From the IMG/VR virus record IMGVR_UViG_3300043788_000131, positions 37,798 to 101,797 of that record: DNA of 64,000 nucleotides, one strand, 5' to 3'. This document shows positions 50,622 to 57,593 of this stretch, piece after piece. The position numbers and the translations under genes were made by a program. Source of the stretch: a virus. Position 1 is the first letter of the stretch. Every line of letters starts with the position of its first letter. Under the pieces are notes generated by a model, which saw nothing but the letters and a program-made list of their open reading frames with translations, was not told the DNA's origin and did not search any database.

Positions 50622-51149
50622 CTATTTCTTCTCAGTTCCGAGCAATCGGTCCCAGACCGATGTGCTGACGCCGAAGTTTATGTCGTCGAATGCGTGATGC
50701 AGGGCGTGCCGCCGCTTCAGCTTGAATAGCGGGCCGCTGACGATGCGGGTGTGGTGAAAAGCGGTGTGCAGGAAGGCATAGGCGACGTAGCCGACAGAGA
50801 ACCCAACCGCCAACGCGCTATAGCTGACCCCCCACACCCACCAGAAGCCGGCGTACAGGGCGAGCGTCACGGCAGGGTGGACGGCGATGTAGTCTTTCTG
50901 GTCGGCGTGATGCAGGTCATGCAAATCACGGAACGGCCAGACCTGATGCAACAGCCAGCGGTGAGTGGCGTATTCGTAGAAGGTCCAGGCGATCAGGCCG
51001 ACGATGAATTCAACCAGCCAAAGAGGCGAGAAGCCGTGCAGCGCAGACAAGCCGAGAAGGGCAGCCGTGAGCGGCGGCGTGATCAGAAAATCAGCGTAGT
51101 ATTCCCGCTTGTTCAGCTTGAACAGTGAGAGCAGCTTGTCGAGGCCCAT
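50622..51149 (-). CDS. Fatty-acid/sterol hydroxylase-superfamily membrane enzyme
   Basis: 175 residues, four hydrophobic segments (about 24-58, 91-107, 109-130). Eight or more His in di-iron motifs: HRWLLH (63-68), HDLHH (77-81), HTAFHH (128-133) and HALHH (148-152). This is the histidine-box signature of the fatty acid hydroxylase/desaturase superfamily, which oxidises lipids at the membrane with a di-iron centre. In a phage it would alter host membrane or LPS lipid. It lies just below the lysis-type genes. Confidence 0.8.
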   Translation of the reverse strand: MGLDKLLSLFKLNKREYYADFLITPPLTAALLGLSALHGFSPLWLVEFIVGLIAWTFYEYATHRWLLHQVWPFRDLHDLHHADQKDYIAVHPAVTLALYAGFWWVWGVSYSALAVGFSVGYVAYAFLHTAFHHTRIVSGPLFKLKRRHALHHAFDDINFGVSTSVWDRLLGTEKK

Positions 51150-51152
51150 GGG

Positions 51153-51437
51153 TCATACGACTTTTGCCGCCCCCACCAGGGCCCCGGTCCCCAGCCCGAA
51201 CAGAGTGTTGATCAGATCGTTATCGGCCATTTTGACGGTCCAGCCCTTGGCCGCGCACAACTGGTCGACGACAGACACGGCCAGCCACTGGCCCGGCTTC
51301 AAGATCGTCGTATTCATGATGTTCAAGACTTTGTAGTCGTTGACGTACCACGCCAGTTGGATCTCGACGGGCTTGTTTGCCGCCGCAGCTTCGAGAGCCG
51401 CGGGGACAAGGTGATTGATCGTGGAGTGGCTTTCCAT
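51153..51437 (-). CDS. Unknown 94-residue protein
   Basis: MESHSTINHLVPAALEAAAA, then VEIQLAWYVNDYKVLNIMNT and a C-terminal Gly-rich hydrophobic stretch (INTLFGLGTGALVGAAKVV). Between the hydrolase-like protein and the hydroxylase, 3 bp from each. Not recognised. Confidence 0.55.
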   Translation of the reverse strand: MESHSTINHLVPAALEAAAANKPVEIQLAWYVNDYKVLNIMNTTILKPGQWLAVSVVDQLCAAKGWTVKMADNDLINTLFGLGTGALVGAAKVV

Positions 51438-51440
51438 ATG

Positions 51441-51986
51441 TCACACGCCCAGGATGATGTGGTGAATTCGCGAGAAGATGACGTCTTGCGACCAGCCCCA
51501 ATCGTCAGGGTGGGGCGCGACGTGCGGAATGTTGCGCAGCTTGGTGTGAGTATTGCCCGGCGCGAGGTGCCACTGGCGCGAGCCGAGGCCCGCGAAGGTC
51601 ATCAGGAAGCCCAGGAGGCCGGGGTTGTAGATGTTGTCGGCGAAGTCGCAGTTCGGGGGCACGCCCACGTCCACACCGTAGATCGAAGACTGAAAGCCGC
51701 CGATGTACTCGACCTTTCGGTGACAGCGCGACGCAACGTCTGGCGCTTCGTCGGCGCCGAGGCTATCGCCAATCACTGCGACGGGGATCGCTGGCGCCGT
51801 CGCGTTGATCTCGGCCGCGATCTCGTTGACGTCACTCCACTGATACGGTGATCGCGAGGTGTCGAGCCCAATCGCTTGGCACCGTTTGATGAGGAGGCGT
51901 TGGCCGCTGCCCCACGTCTCGATGGCGGCGCCGCCCATGCCGTACGAAATGAACACGCGGCCCTTTACGGGCACAGCTACGGTCAT
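51441..51986 (-). CDS. Alpha/beta-hydrolase-like protein
   Basis: 181 residues. GDSLG at 73-77 (nucleophile Ser75) follows IPVAVIGDSL; HHIILG at the end may supply the His. N-terminal GRVFISYGMGGAAIETWG resembles an oxyanion-loop strand. No signal peptide. Could be an esterase, lipase or endolysin-like enzyme acting on the envelope, since it is coupled to a holin-like gene. Substrate unknown. Confidence 0.6.
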   Translation of the reverse strand: MTVAVPVKGRVFISYGMGGAAIETWGSGQRLLIKRCQAIGLDTSRSPYQWSDVNEIAAEINATAPAIPVAVIGDSLGADEAPDVASRCHRKVEYIGGFQSSIYGVDVGVPPNCDFADNIYNPGLLGFLMTFAGLGSRQWHLAPGNTHTKLRNIPHVAPHPDDWGWSQDVIFSRIHHIILGV

Positions 51987-52159
51987 GTCGGCTTCCGATC
52001 GCTGGCGAAGATGAGACCGACGCCGCCGAGCAGCGCCGTGAGTGCGCCGGTGACCATTTCCTGGGTGACGGTGCCCTTGCTGACGGCAAACAGGAGCGTG
52101 CCGAGGGCTGTCAGGATCATGCCGAGGCCGCCAGCAGTTGTTTTCCAGTCTTTCATCAT
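51983..52159 (-). CDS. Holin-like small membrane protein
   Basis: 58 residues: MMKDWKTTAGGLGMILTALG then TLLFAVSKGTVTQEMVTGAL and TALLGGVGLIFASDRKPT. Two hydrophobic segments separated by a short loop and a charged C-terminus, typical of small phage holin-type proteins. GGAG lies 8 bp before the ATG; the stop overlaps the hydrolase gene start (ATGA). Would form lesions in the inner membrane at lysis. Confidence 0.68.
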   Translation of the reverse strand: MMKDWKTTAGGLGMILTALGTLLFAVSKGTVTQEMVTGALTALLGGVGLIFASDRKPT

Positions 52160-52189
52160 TGGGGGTGCTCCGAGGCGTGACTTCGCAGG

Positions 52190-52222
52190 CAGGGAAACAC
52201 CTGTGTTTTCAAAGGTGCCCTG
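52190..52222. promoter_or_regulatory. Stem-loop upstream of the lysis-type genes
   Basis: CAGGGaaaCACCT (52190-52202) pairs with AGGTG-CCCTG (52213-52222) with a 3-nt bulge. Two copies of GCGTGACTT flank it at about 52175 and 52229. It lies in the 220-bp gap between the holin-like gene and the plus-strand HNH gene; no gene is supported in this gap. Confidence 0.4.
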
Positions 52223-52379
52223 TGAGAAGCGTGACTTTTTGAGGGGGCAGTAGCCGGCATGCAGGCGGCGCGTTGCCCACCGGCCACCAAGACCGCGCCT
52301 TCGCGGGGTGTCGCAACCAGCCGGGGATAGTCCGCCCGGCGCGGTAGAAAGACGGAAGCGAATCTGGTTCGCTCCACAA

Positions 52380-52847
52380 ATGGTCTACAAGGCAAGCGAA
52401 GAGCGACTACGTTTCATTGCGATCTCAAGACATCGCCGCACCCAAAGGCAGCGCGCCGAGATCATTTCCGCGCTTGGCGGAAAATGCGTTCATTGTGGCT
52501 TCGATGATCCTCGCGCCCTCAACATCGACCACGTTAATGGTGGCGGGACGGCCGAGCGACGCCGCATTGGCGGCGGTACTTTCTACAAGCACGTCCTGGC
52601 TCGTTTAGACACGCAGAGTTACCAACTGCTTTGCGCAAACTGCAACCAGATCAAGCGCATAGAGAATAAAGAACTAACCTCCCGGAGACACAACTTTGCC
52701 AACTGGCTCCCGTCCGATGACCTCGAACAGTCACGAAATTGCCGGAACTGCGAGCGCCCCTTCAAACCGGAGCGAAGCCGCCACTTCTTTTGCTCGCCAG
52801 CCTGTCGCTACCGATACTGGAACACGCCGTTCTCGGCGAGCGATTAA
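52380..52847 (+). CDS. HNH endonuclease, plus strand
   Basis: 155 residues from the ATG at 52380; a GTG at 52308 would lengthen it. KCVHCGFDDPRALNIDHVNG, then LLCANCNQIKRIENKE, is a zinc-finger HNH core. A second zinc ribbon (CRNCERPFKPERSRHFFCSP) follows. Against the local direction and without a convincing ribosome site, which is typical of a mobile homing-type endonuclease. Confidence 0.7.
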   Translation: MVYKASEERLRFIAISRHRRTQRQRAEIISALGGKCVHCGFDDPRALNIDHVNGGGTAERRRIGGGTFYKHVLARLDTQSYQLLCANCNQIKRIENKELTSRRHNFANWLPSDDLEQSRNCRNCERPFKPERSRHFFCSPACRYRYWNTPFSASD

Positions 52848-52863
52848 CGGAATTGCAAATCCG

Positions 52864-53070
52864 TTAAACTGAACCGGATGCTTGCTTCGCCGCCCCTCGC
52901 GGACAGGCTGGATTGTTGCAGGTCAGGTTGGCGCCAGCCGGGCAGATGCAGCCCTGCAGCAGCGGCGATCGAGGCAACTGCGGCGCGCACCACGCGCAAA
53001 GATTGGGATCAAGGCCGTGCACGCATCGCCACGTCAGCAGAGTCGGGGTGGAGACGCAGTAATACGCCAT
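52864..53070 (-). CDS. Cys-rich small protein
   Basis: 68 residues from MAYYCVSTPTLLTWRCVHGL with nine Cys. The end CICPAGANLTCNNPACPRG recurs in small phage proteins. Zinc or Fe-S binding is likely. Downstream of a terminator. Confidence 0.6.
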   Translation of the reverse strand: MAYYCVSTPTLLTWRCVHGLDPNLCAWCAPQLPRSPLLQGCICPAGANLTCNNPACPRGAAKQASGSV

Positions 53071-53080
53071 CGGACGAGTC

Positions 53081-53116
53081 CAAAAAGCAAAAGGGCCGGC
53101 TCTTCCGAACCGGCCC
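53081..53116 (-). terminator. Intrinsic terminator
   Basis: Minus-strand 10-bp stem GGGCCGGTTC / GAGCCGGCCC (one G-U pair), GGAA loop, then TTTTGCTTTTTGG. The T-rich tail and first stem bases are identical to the terminator at 42002-42033. Confidence 0.85.
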
Positions 53117-53145
53117 CTGCCGAGCCTTTGCACGGTGGAGAAGAC

Positions 53146-53370
53146 TTAGACGCCGGTCTGCGTCTTGGCGGCAGTGACACCGGCGTTCATGGCGTCGGCC
53201 TGGGCCTGGATGTCCTTCGCAGCGGCTTCGACCGCGGCCGGGTCAATCCCGGCGGGCGCGCCGATGAGGGCGAGGACCTTGGTGACCAAGGCAGTGATTT
53301 CAGCAGTACCGGCGGTGACCGCCGCCGCAAGATTGGCTTGTGCAGCTTTCAGATCGTCGAGTTCAGCCAT
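53146..53370 (-). CDS. Ala-rich coiled-coil protein
   Basis: 74 residues from MAELDDLKAAQANLAAAVTA with AGGGGA 6 bp upstream; an in-frame ATG at 53478 would add a hydrophobic 36-residue N-terminus (LTAILTACAGIIRGVNLIAD). Continuous Ala/Val helix. A tail-fibre assembly or virion coiled coil is possible. Confidence 0.55.
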   Translation of the reverse strand: MAELDDLKAAQANLAAAVTAGTAEITALVTKVLALIGAPAGIDPAAVEAAAKDIQAQADAMNAGVTAAKTQTGV

Positions 53371-53500
53371 GATTTTCCCCTGATTTGCGATGACCGTGTT
53401 TAGCTTGTCCGCGATCAAATTGACACCACGAATGATGCCTGCGCACGCGGTCAGGATTGCCGTCAGTTTGGCGAGCATTTGGGCGAAAACCTGGGGGGGA

Positions 53501-53576
53501 TGGTTGCAGGGGTGGGACTCGAACCCACGACCTTCAGCTTATGAGGCTGACGAGCTAGCCGCTGCTCCACCCTACA
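53501..53576 (-). tRNA. tRNA-Met (CAU), elongator type
   Basis: 76 nt including an encoded CCA (53501-53503). Acceptor TGTAGGG / CCCTGCA, D arm GAGC-AGCGGCTA-GCTC, anticodon stem TCAGC / GCTGA with loop CTCATAA (anticodon CAU) and T arm GTGGG-TTCGAGT-CCCAC. The T1-A72 pair and lack of three G-C pairs next to the loop argue against the initiator. A CAU tRNA could be modified to read AUA (Ile2), which cannot be excluded. Confidence 0.93.
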
Positions 53577-53922
53577 GGGATGATCCGTTTCGTTCGTTCC
53601 AGTGCAATTTAGCATGGCAGTTGGCGCACAGTACATCGCATTTGGCTACTTCTTCTAAAATGCGCTGGCGGGACCAGTTGCGCGACAAAAGCGTCGCCAT
53701 ATCGCCGGTCTTTTCCGACCTTCTCCGATGGTGAAACTGCAAGCAGGCTGGGTGGTTTTCTCCACAATCCTTGCAATGCAGCGTGGCCTTTAATTCCCTG
53801 AACCACTTACGGATTGCACTATTTCGCACCTTGACCGCACGCGCAGTCCGCTTCGGGTCTCGGTATTTCTTCCAATTTGCCCGCTGATAGGCGCGACGAC
53901 GGTCAGCATCTTTGTATGGCAT
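53572..53922 (-). CDS. HNH endonuclease
   Basis: 116 residues. N-terminal basic helix (MPYKDADRRRAYQRANWKKY). Zinc/HNH core HCKDCGENHPACLQFHH, then CDVLCANCHAKLHWNERNG: Cys pairs plus HH and the final His. The stop codon lies inside the acceptor stem of the tRNA (53572-53574). A solitary HNH next to a tRNA fits a homing-type or packaging nuclease. Confidence 0.78.
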   Translation of the reverse strand: MPYKDADRRRAYQRANWKKYRDPKRTARAVKVRNSAIRKWFRELKATLHCKDCGENHPACLQFHHRRRSEKTGDMATLLSRNWSRQRILEEVAKCDVLCANCHAKLHWNERNGSSL

Positions 53923-53968
53923 GGGTTAGAAGATAACAGGAAAAGCGTTCTAACCCAAGCACCAAAGG

Positions 53969-54005
53969 AAAAGGGGCCGACAACTTCTTGGGAGCAGCCG
54001 ACCCC
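53969..54005 (-). terminator. Probable intrinsic terminator
   Basis: Minus-strand 9-bp stem GGGGTCGGC / GTCGGCCCC with G-U pairs and a 15-nt loop, followed by TTTTCCTTTGG. Lies between 54069 and the HNH gene at 53922. Confidence 0.55.
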
Positions 54006-54068
54006 CTCTATCGCCAACCTTAACCAAAAGGACCCCCACGGCGCGGCGAGCGTCGAGGAGGCTGCGCC

Positions 54069-54446
54069 TTATCGCATATTCGCGATGTCGTGGGCAACAG
54101 CCACCCTGGCAGCGATCCGTGCCGCGCGCTCCCGATCGGGCCGCGCAGCTTCCTCCGCCTTCACCCGGTCATGCTCAGCCATCGCCGCGGCCCAGGCGAG
54201 CTTGTGGGCCTTGACGTACGGCAGGGTCAGATCCCGGTCGTGGAAGTTACGCGAGGTGCCATCCTTGAGCGTCACCCGCCCGAATTCAATCCCGGCATTG
54301 CTTATGAGCCCCCACTGGACCATGGCCGTGGTCGGCCCGTCCCAGAGCTCCCCAATACCGGTTAGATCGACGTGGATGCCCTGCCGATTGACAATAACGA
54401 AAGGAAGATCGGGCACATGGTCACCCGCGCGAATCTCGAATTGCAT
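54069..54446 (-). CDS. Unknown 125-residue protein
   Basis: Beta-rich N-terminal half (MQFEIRAGDHVPDLPFVIVN) and a long C-terminal helix (KLAWAAAMAEHDRVKAEEAA). Divergent from the plus-strand gene at 54458 by 11 bp. No family recognised. Confidence 0.65.
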   Translation of the reverse strand: MQFEIRAGDHVPDLPFVIVNRQGIHVDLTGIGELWDGPTTAMVQWGLISNAGIEFGRVTLKDGTSRNFHDRDLTLPYVKAHKLAWAAAMAEHDRVKAEEAARPDRERAARIAARVAVAHDIANMR

Positions 54447-54457
54447 GGGGGGATACC

Positions 54458-54676
54458 GTGGCGAGTGGGGCGGAACGAATGCGGGCGCTGCGCGAGCGGC
54501 GCCGCAAAAAGCTCAAAACCTTCACCGTGACGATCAGCCAGGATGAGGTCGATGAGGTCGGCAGGATCGAAGGCGGAATATACGAAAACATATTTTCAGC
54601 CGACCCGCGCGCCGCCGGCGAGGGCCTCGCCCTCTTCATCAGCGACACCATTGCCTGCCTCGACCACCTGCGGTGA
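54458..54676 (+). CDS. Small regulator-type protein
   Basis: 72 residues from a GTG at 54458 with GGGGGGA upstream. ASGAERMRALRERRRKKLKT then FTVTISQDEVDEVGRIEGG resembles small ribbon-helix-helix or antitoxin-like phage proteins. Its transcript ends at a stem-loop and the palindrome array (54681-54792). DNA binding is probable, target unproven. Confidence 0.6.
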   Translation: MASGAERMRALRERRRKKLKTFTVTISQDEVDEVGRIEGGIYENIFSADPRAAGEGLALFISDTIACLDHLR

Positions 54677-54680
54677 CATC

Positions 54681-54714
54681 GGGAAACTCCGGGCCATCCG
54701 CCTCTGAGTTTCCC
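54681..54714. promoter_or_regulatory. 9-bp stem-loop after the 54458-54676 gene
   Basis: GGGAAACTC (54681-54689) pairs with GAGTTTCCC (54706-54714) around a 16-nt loop, just after the plus-strand stop. No T tract, so a processing or regulatory structure is as likely as a terminator. Confidence 0.5.
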
Positions 54715-54715
54715 G

Positions 54716-54792
54716 GTGACACCGTCACGCAACGCCGTTGCAGTGCAGCGTGACACGTCACTTTACCCCGAGCTTGACAGTGACGCCGTCAC
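54716..54792. promoter_or_regulatory. Three palindromic GTGAC-N(2-3)-GTCAC sites
   Basis: GTGAC-ACC-GTCAC (54716-54728), GTGAC-AC-GTCAC (54750-54761) and GTGAC-GCC-GTCAC (54780-54792), spaced about 30 bp centre to centre, with a further half site GTGACATC near 54673. They sit between convergent genes. They look like binding sites for a dimeric protein, or iterons. Confidence 0.7.
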
Positions 54793-55032
54793 TCACACAG
54801 TCGGAAAGTAGTGCTCGGGCGGCGCCTGCGTCGGCCGCGGCCCGGCCGGTCGATGCGTCAGGACCCAGCGGCCCCCACGTACTGCAACTTCAAGAACATC
54901 GCCTTCGAGGAAAACTCGGTTCTCGTCCCAAGCGCCTGATTTAGCAGCGAATTTTCCCTTAAGGCCTAGCTCAAGGTAAACCGCGCGCCGGTCCGTCTTG
55001 AGGATGACTTCCGGCTTGCGCTTGTCGTCCAT
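54793..55032 (-). CDS. Small beta-barrel-type protein
   Basis: 79 residues: MDDKRKPEVILKTDRRAVYL, then NRVFLEGDVLEVAVRGGRWV. Reads as an SH3- or OB-like small barrel. Its stop directly abuts the third palindrome. Function unknown. Confidence 0.6.
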   Translation of the reverse strand: MDDKRKPEVILKTDRRAVYLELGLKGKFAAKSGAWDENRVFLEGDVLEVAVRGGRWVLTHRPAGPRPTQAPPEHYFPTV

Positions 55033-55069
55033 GACCCCCCCGAGGGTGCTACCGAAATTACCGAACGGC

Positions 55070-55324
55070 TCAAATCGAGAAATCGGCCCGCTTATGTTGC
55101 ACCGTCACAAGTCGACCGCCGACGACGATCTGACGCTTCATCACCACCCTGCCGCTTGGTCTGGGCTCACTGCGCGGCGGTCCGTACCTGCCGGCGAGGA
55201 TTAGAAGCTCGTGGGCAATGGCGTCCTTCTCGATGTGGAAGGCTTCCGGATCGTGATTGAGCGGCAGTAGCCTCCGCACGCGCCGCGCCAGCCCGCGGAT
55301 ATGCTCTGCGAGCTCGGCTGACAC
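55070..55324 (-). CDS. Unknown small protein
   Basis: 84 residues from a GTG at 55324 (VSAELAEHIRGLARRVRRLL). The centre NHDPEAFHIEKDAIAHELLI is a pattern common in small rhizobial phage proteins. The C-terminus MKRQIVVGGRLVTVQHKRAD is beta-rich. Start uncertain. Confidence 0.55.
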   Translation of the reverse strand: MSAELAEHIRGLARRVRRLLPLNHDPEAFHIEKDAIAHELLILAGRYGPPRSEPRPSGRVVMKRQIVVGGRLVTVQHKRADFSI

Positions 55325-55340
55325 TGGCGATGACCCAAAG

Positions 55341-55364
55341 AAAAAGGCGGGGTGGTGCCCCGCC
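55341..55364 (-). terminator. Intrinsic terminator
   Basis: Minus-strand 7-bp stem GGCGGGG / CCCCGCC, 5-nt loop, then TTTTTC, upstream of the gene at 55070. The next 120 bp to 55486 hold no gene I can support. Confidence 0.85.
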
Positions 55365-55486
55365 AAGGTTGGATTGCCTCAGTGACGAGGGGGATGTCTT
55401 TTGCGGTCGTGCCGCACGACCCCCATCATCATTTTCTTCCGTACACGAGTGCCCCGCCTCGTGACAAGCGGGACCTGCAGGCGTGG

Positions 55487-56275
55487 TTAACGAGCCGCTT
55501 TCTTCAGGCGTATCTCTTCGAGATCGCGGAGCGCGAGAGCGATCTTCATGACGCGCTGGATCTCGGCCTCGTCCTTCGGCATCAGCTTGCGCACGACCTT
55601 CTCAAGGGTGTTGCGCCAGGACAGGTGGACACGGCGCATCTTGGTGTCGACGGGCGCCGCCGCCTCAGTCGGTCGCTCTTGAGCAAAGCCGCCGAGTGCG
55701 GCCGCAATTTCTTTCTTGCCCTTCCTGGGCTTCCCGCCGCGAACAAAAAAATGCGCCATCCTGGTGAGGAAGCGGCGCAGATCCTCGTACATCGCCGGGT
55801 TGGTGGCTGTGTCGTAGACGCAAACATCGAGCACGGCTGAACGCAAGTTGCGCGGGCACGCCATGATCTCATCGCGAACAGCGTTGAAATTGGCCTCGAT
55901 CCGCGCTGTCTCATCTTCGAGGAGCTCAACCTGATCGTGGCTCAGGCGCTCCTCGGCGACGTCAGCACCACCCGAATATCCACTTTCGAGATTTGCGCTT
56001 TTTGCGGACGGCCGCATGCGCTGGCTTCGATGCCACCGCTGATACGTCTCCCTTATGCGAAATCCCACCTCCGCTTGGCTTCGGGTCACCTCCCCCGCGA
56101 ATACGAGGCGTCCGACCTCGCTTGCGTACAGTGGGTCCTCGGCCGTCGACAGCATCGCCTTCAGCCGGCCCCAGAGCGCGGGAGCCATCGTCTGTTCGCT
56201 GGGCTTTCCGCTTTTCGCCTTCCCCGCCGGCGTTCTCTCGGCCAGCGCATGACGCGGCCTCCCCTTTTTCCCCAC
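55487..56275 (-). CDS. Unknown helical phage protein
   Basis: 262 residues from a GTG at 56275 with GGGAG 7 bp upstream. Basic low-complexity N-terminus (KKGRPRHALAERTPAGKAKS), then ASEVGRLVFAGEVTRSQAEV and FRIRETYQRWHRSQRMR. The C-terminus is basic and helical (VVRKLMPKDEAEIQRVMKIA). Domain pattern known from phage proteins of unknown role. It overlaps the end of 55962-56795 by 314 bp. Confidence 0.65.
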   Translation of the reverse strand: MGKKGRPRHALAERTPAGKAKSGKPSEQTMAPALWGRLKAMLSTAEDPLYASEVGRLVFAGEVTRSQAEVGFRIRETYQRWHRSQRMRPSAKSANLESGYSGGADVAEERLSHDQVELLEDETARIEANFNAVRDEIMACPRNLRSAVLDVCVYDTATNPAMYEDLRRFLTRMAHFFVRGGKPRKGKKEIAAALGGFAQERPTEAAAPVDTKMRRVHLSWRNTLEKVVRKLMPKDEAEIQRVMKIALALRDLEEIRLKKAAR

Positions 56276-56795
56276 GCAACAACTCCCGCTGGAAACGCAC
56301 TTCGTAGGGCACCCAGGCCAGGGCGCCAGCTACCTGATCCCGCACACGCGCCGGCGACGGGTCCCCCATGAGCCCGGCCGTCACATCCACAAAATCGGTT
56401 ACTGGCGCCCTTTTGCGAGCCACATGCCCCGCCCCCGGGTTCTTTTTCGCTGGTGGTGGTGAATTTTCCGTCAGCGAGAGAGCGACGCCGCCGCGCCCCC
56501 TTCCTTCGTGCGTTCTTGCGCCCCCGCGCTGCGGACTGGTGATAATCGGACGCACATCCTCGGGGGGCGTTTCGTTTTTCACCACGTCATCGTAAATGCG
56601 GATCGTTTCGCGAGTGGTGAGCGGCGCGTCATACGTCGGGCGCGTGAAGTCCCAAGTGCTCCACGGCGGGAGGCCGCGATGCCGGCCAGGGCGGCACATC
56701 CAACGGTAATTGGCGAGCAGAACCGCTGGGTCCTCGCCCGTGTATCTGCAGGCGTCAGCGATCGCCCGCTTCACCTCGTCCAGGTCGTCAATCAT
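55962..56795 (-). CDS. Unknown protein with long overlapping C-terminal frame
   Basis: 277 residues as an open frame. Residues 1-170 look coding: DDLDEVKRAIADACRYTGED, WMCRPGRHRGLPPWSTWDFT, TRETIRIYDDVVKNETPPED. The last 100 residues are low complexity (Gly/Arg/Lys) and lie under the N-terminus of 55487-56275, where the other frame looks better. The real protein may be shorter through a frameshift, or the overlap may be genuine. Confidence 0.5.
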   Translation of the reverse strand: MIDDLDEVKRAIADACRYTGEDPAVLLANYRWMCRPGRHRGLPPWSTWDFTRPTYDAPLTTRETIRIYDDVVKNETPPEDVRPIITSPQRGGARTHEGRGRGGVALSLTENSPPPAKKNPGAGHVARKRAPVTDFVDVTAGLMGDPSPARVRDQVAGALAWVPYEVRFQRELLRGEKGEAASCAGRENAGGEGEKRKAQRTDDGSRALGPAEGDAVDGRGPTVRKRGRTPRIRGGGDPKPSGGGISHKGDVSAVASKPAHAAVRKKRKSRKWIFGWC

Positions 56796-57178
56796 TCGAC
56801 CGTTCTACCGTTCCAAGTGATCGGGTCGTAGATCGAATACCTCAACACCCCAGATTTTCCGGGGCGGTCGGCCTCTCCGATGACGGCAATAGCGTTGAAG
56901 CTCGGCGCCTCGATCTTGTCGAGGAAGATTCGCAGTTGCTTGAACATCCAGTCCCGGTAAGCGCCGACAACCTCGATCATCGGGCCTGGGTCTTTGACGC
57001 TCACACCAAACACACCAGTCGGCGCAGGCGCCAGCAACAATCGCGCGGGAGCCTGAAACGCAATGCGCAGCATGGGCCGCACGCGGGGCTCGCTGCGGTG
57101 CTCGATCGTGCGCTCAGTCTTGCGATATCCGGTGACCCGGCGCCCCGAGGGGAGTGTGATCTTAACTCTGCCGCTCAT
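56792..57178 (-). CDS. Unknown 128-residue protein
   Basis: Basic start (RVKITLPSGRRVTGYRKTER) and mixed alpha/beta (VVGAYRDWMFKQLRIFLDKI, then AIAVIGEADRPGKSGVLRYS). ATGA overlap with the gene downstream. No motif recognised; located between regulatory and replication genes. Confidence 0.6.
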   Translation of the reverse strand: MSGRVKITLPSGRRVTGYRKTERTIEHRSEPRVRPMLRIAFQAPARLLLAPAPTGVFGVSVKDPGPMIEVVGAYRDWMFKQLRIFLDKIEAPSFNAIAVIGEADRPGKSGVLRYSIYDPITWNGRTVE

Positions 57179-57229
57179 GGTGGATCACCCCACCACAGCG
57201 GCCTAAAGGCCTCGTTAAACGGCGACCTA

Positions 57230-57505
57230 TCATCGTGATAGCTTCCGCATCCCAGGCTGGATGCCGCAAAGCTCCCTGATCTGCATTTCGAACGGCGTGA
57301 AATCCTTGAACAACAGCCGCGCCTCGGCCATGAGGATCATTCGCCGCTGTAGCATCAGGTGGGCGTGGCGAATTCCGGCCGACATCGGCGGCAAGTCGCG
57401 CATAAAAGGCTCGGCAACCGCCTGACACGTCGCGTCGTGCCGGACCTGCTCAAGAAGAGCCCTGTCAATCTCGCCAAAACAGACCGGTTCAAGCCGGTGC
57501 AGCAT
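57230..57505 (-). CDS. 91-residue helical protein
   Basis: From the ATG at 57505 (a GTG at 57523 is possible): MLHRLEPVCFGEIDRALLEQ ... MSAGIRHAHLMLQRRMILMA ... FTPFEMQIRELCGIQPGMRK. Helical with conserved-looking Met-rich stretch. Unknown; possible small regulator. Confidence 0.55.
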   Translation of the reverse strand: MLHRLEPVCFGEIDRALLEQVRHDATCQAVAEPFMRDLPPMSAGIRHAHLMLQRRMILMAEARLLFKDFTPFEMQIRELCGIQPGMRKLSR

Positions 57506-57593
57506 TTCCCGCGAATCCCCCACGGCACGCAACCTTACGGGGGATAGCGCGGAAAAGCTACAAGATTGTAAAGGCTTACGAAAACCCCTTAAT

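Noticed and set aside
52156-52395. Minus-strand frame over the gap upstream of the holin-like gene
   Set aside because: Arg/Pro/Ser-rich shadow-type composition without a ribosome site; overlaps the plus-strand HNH gene start.
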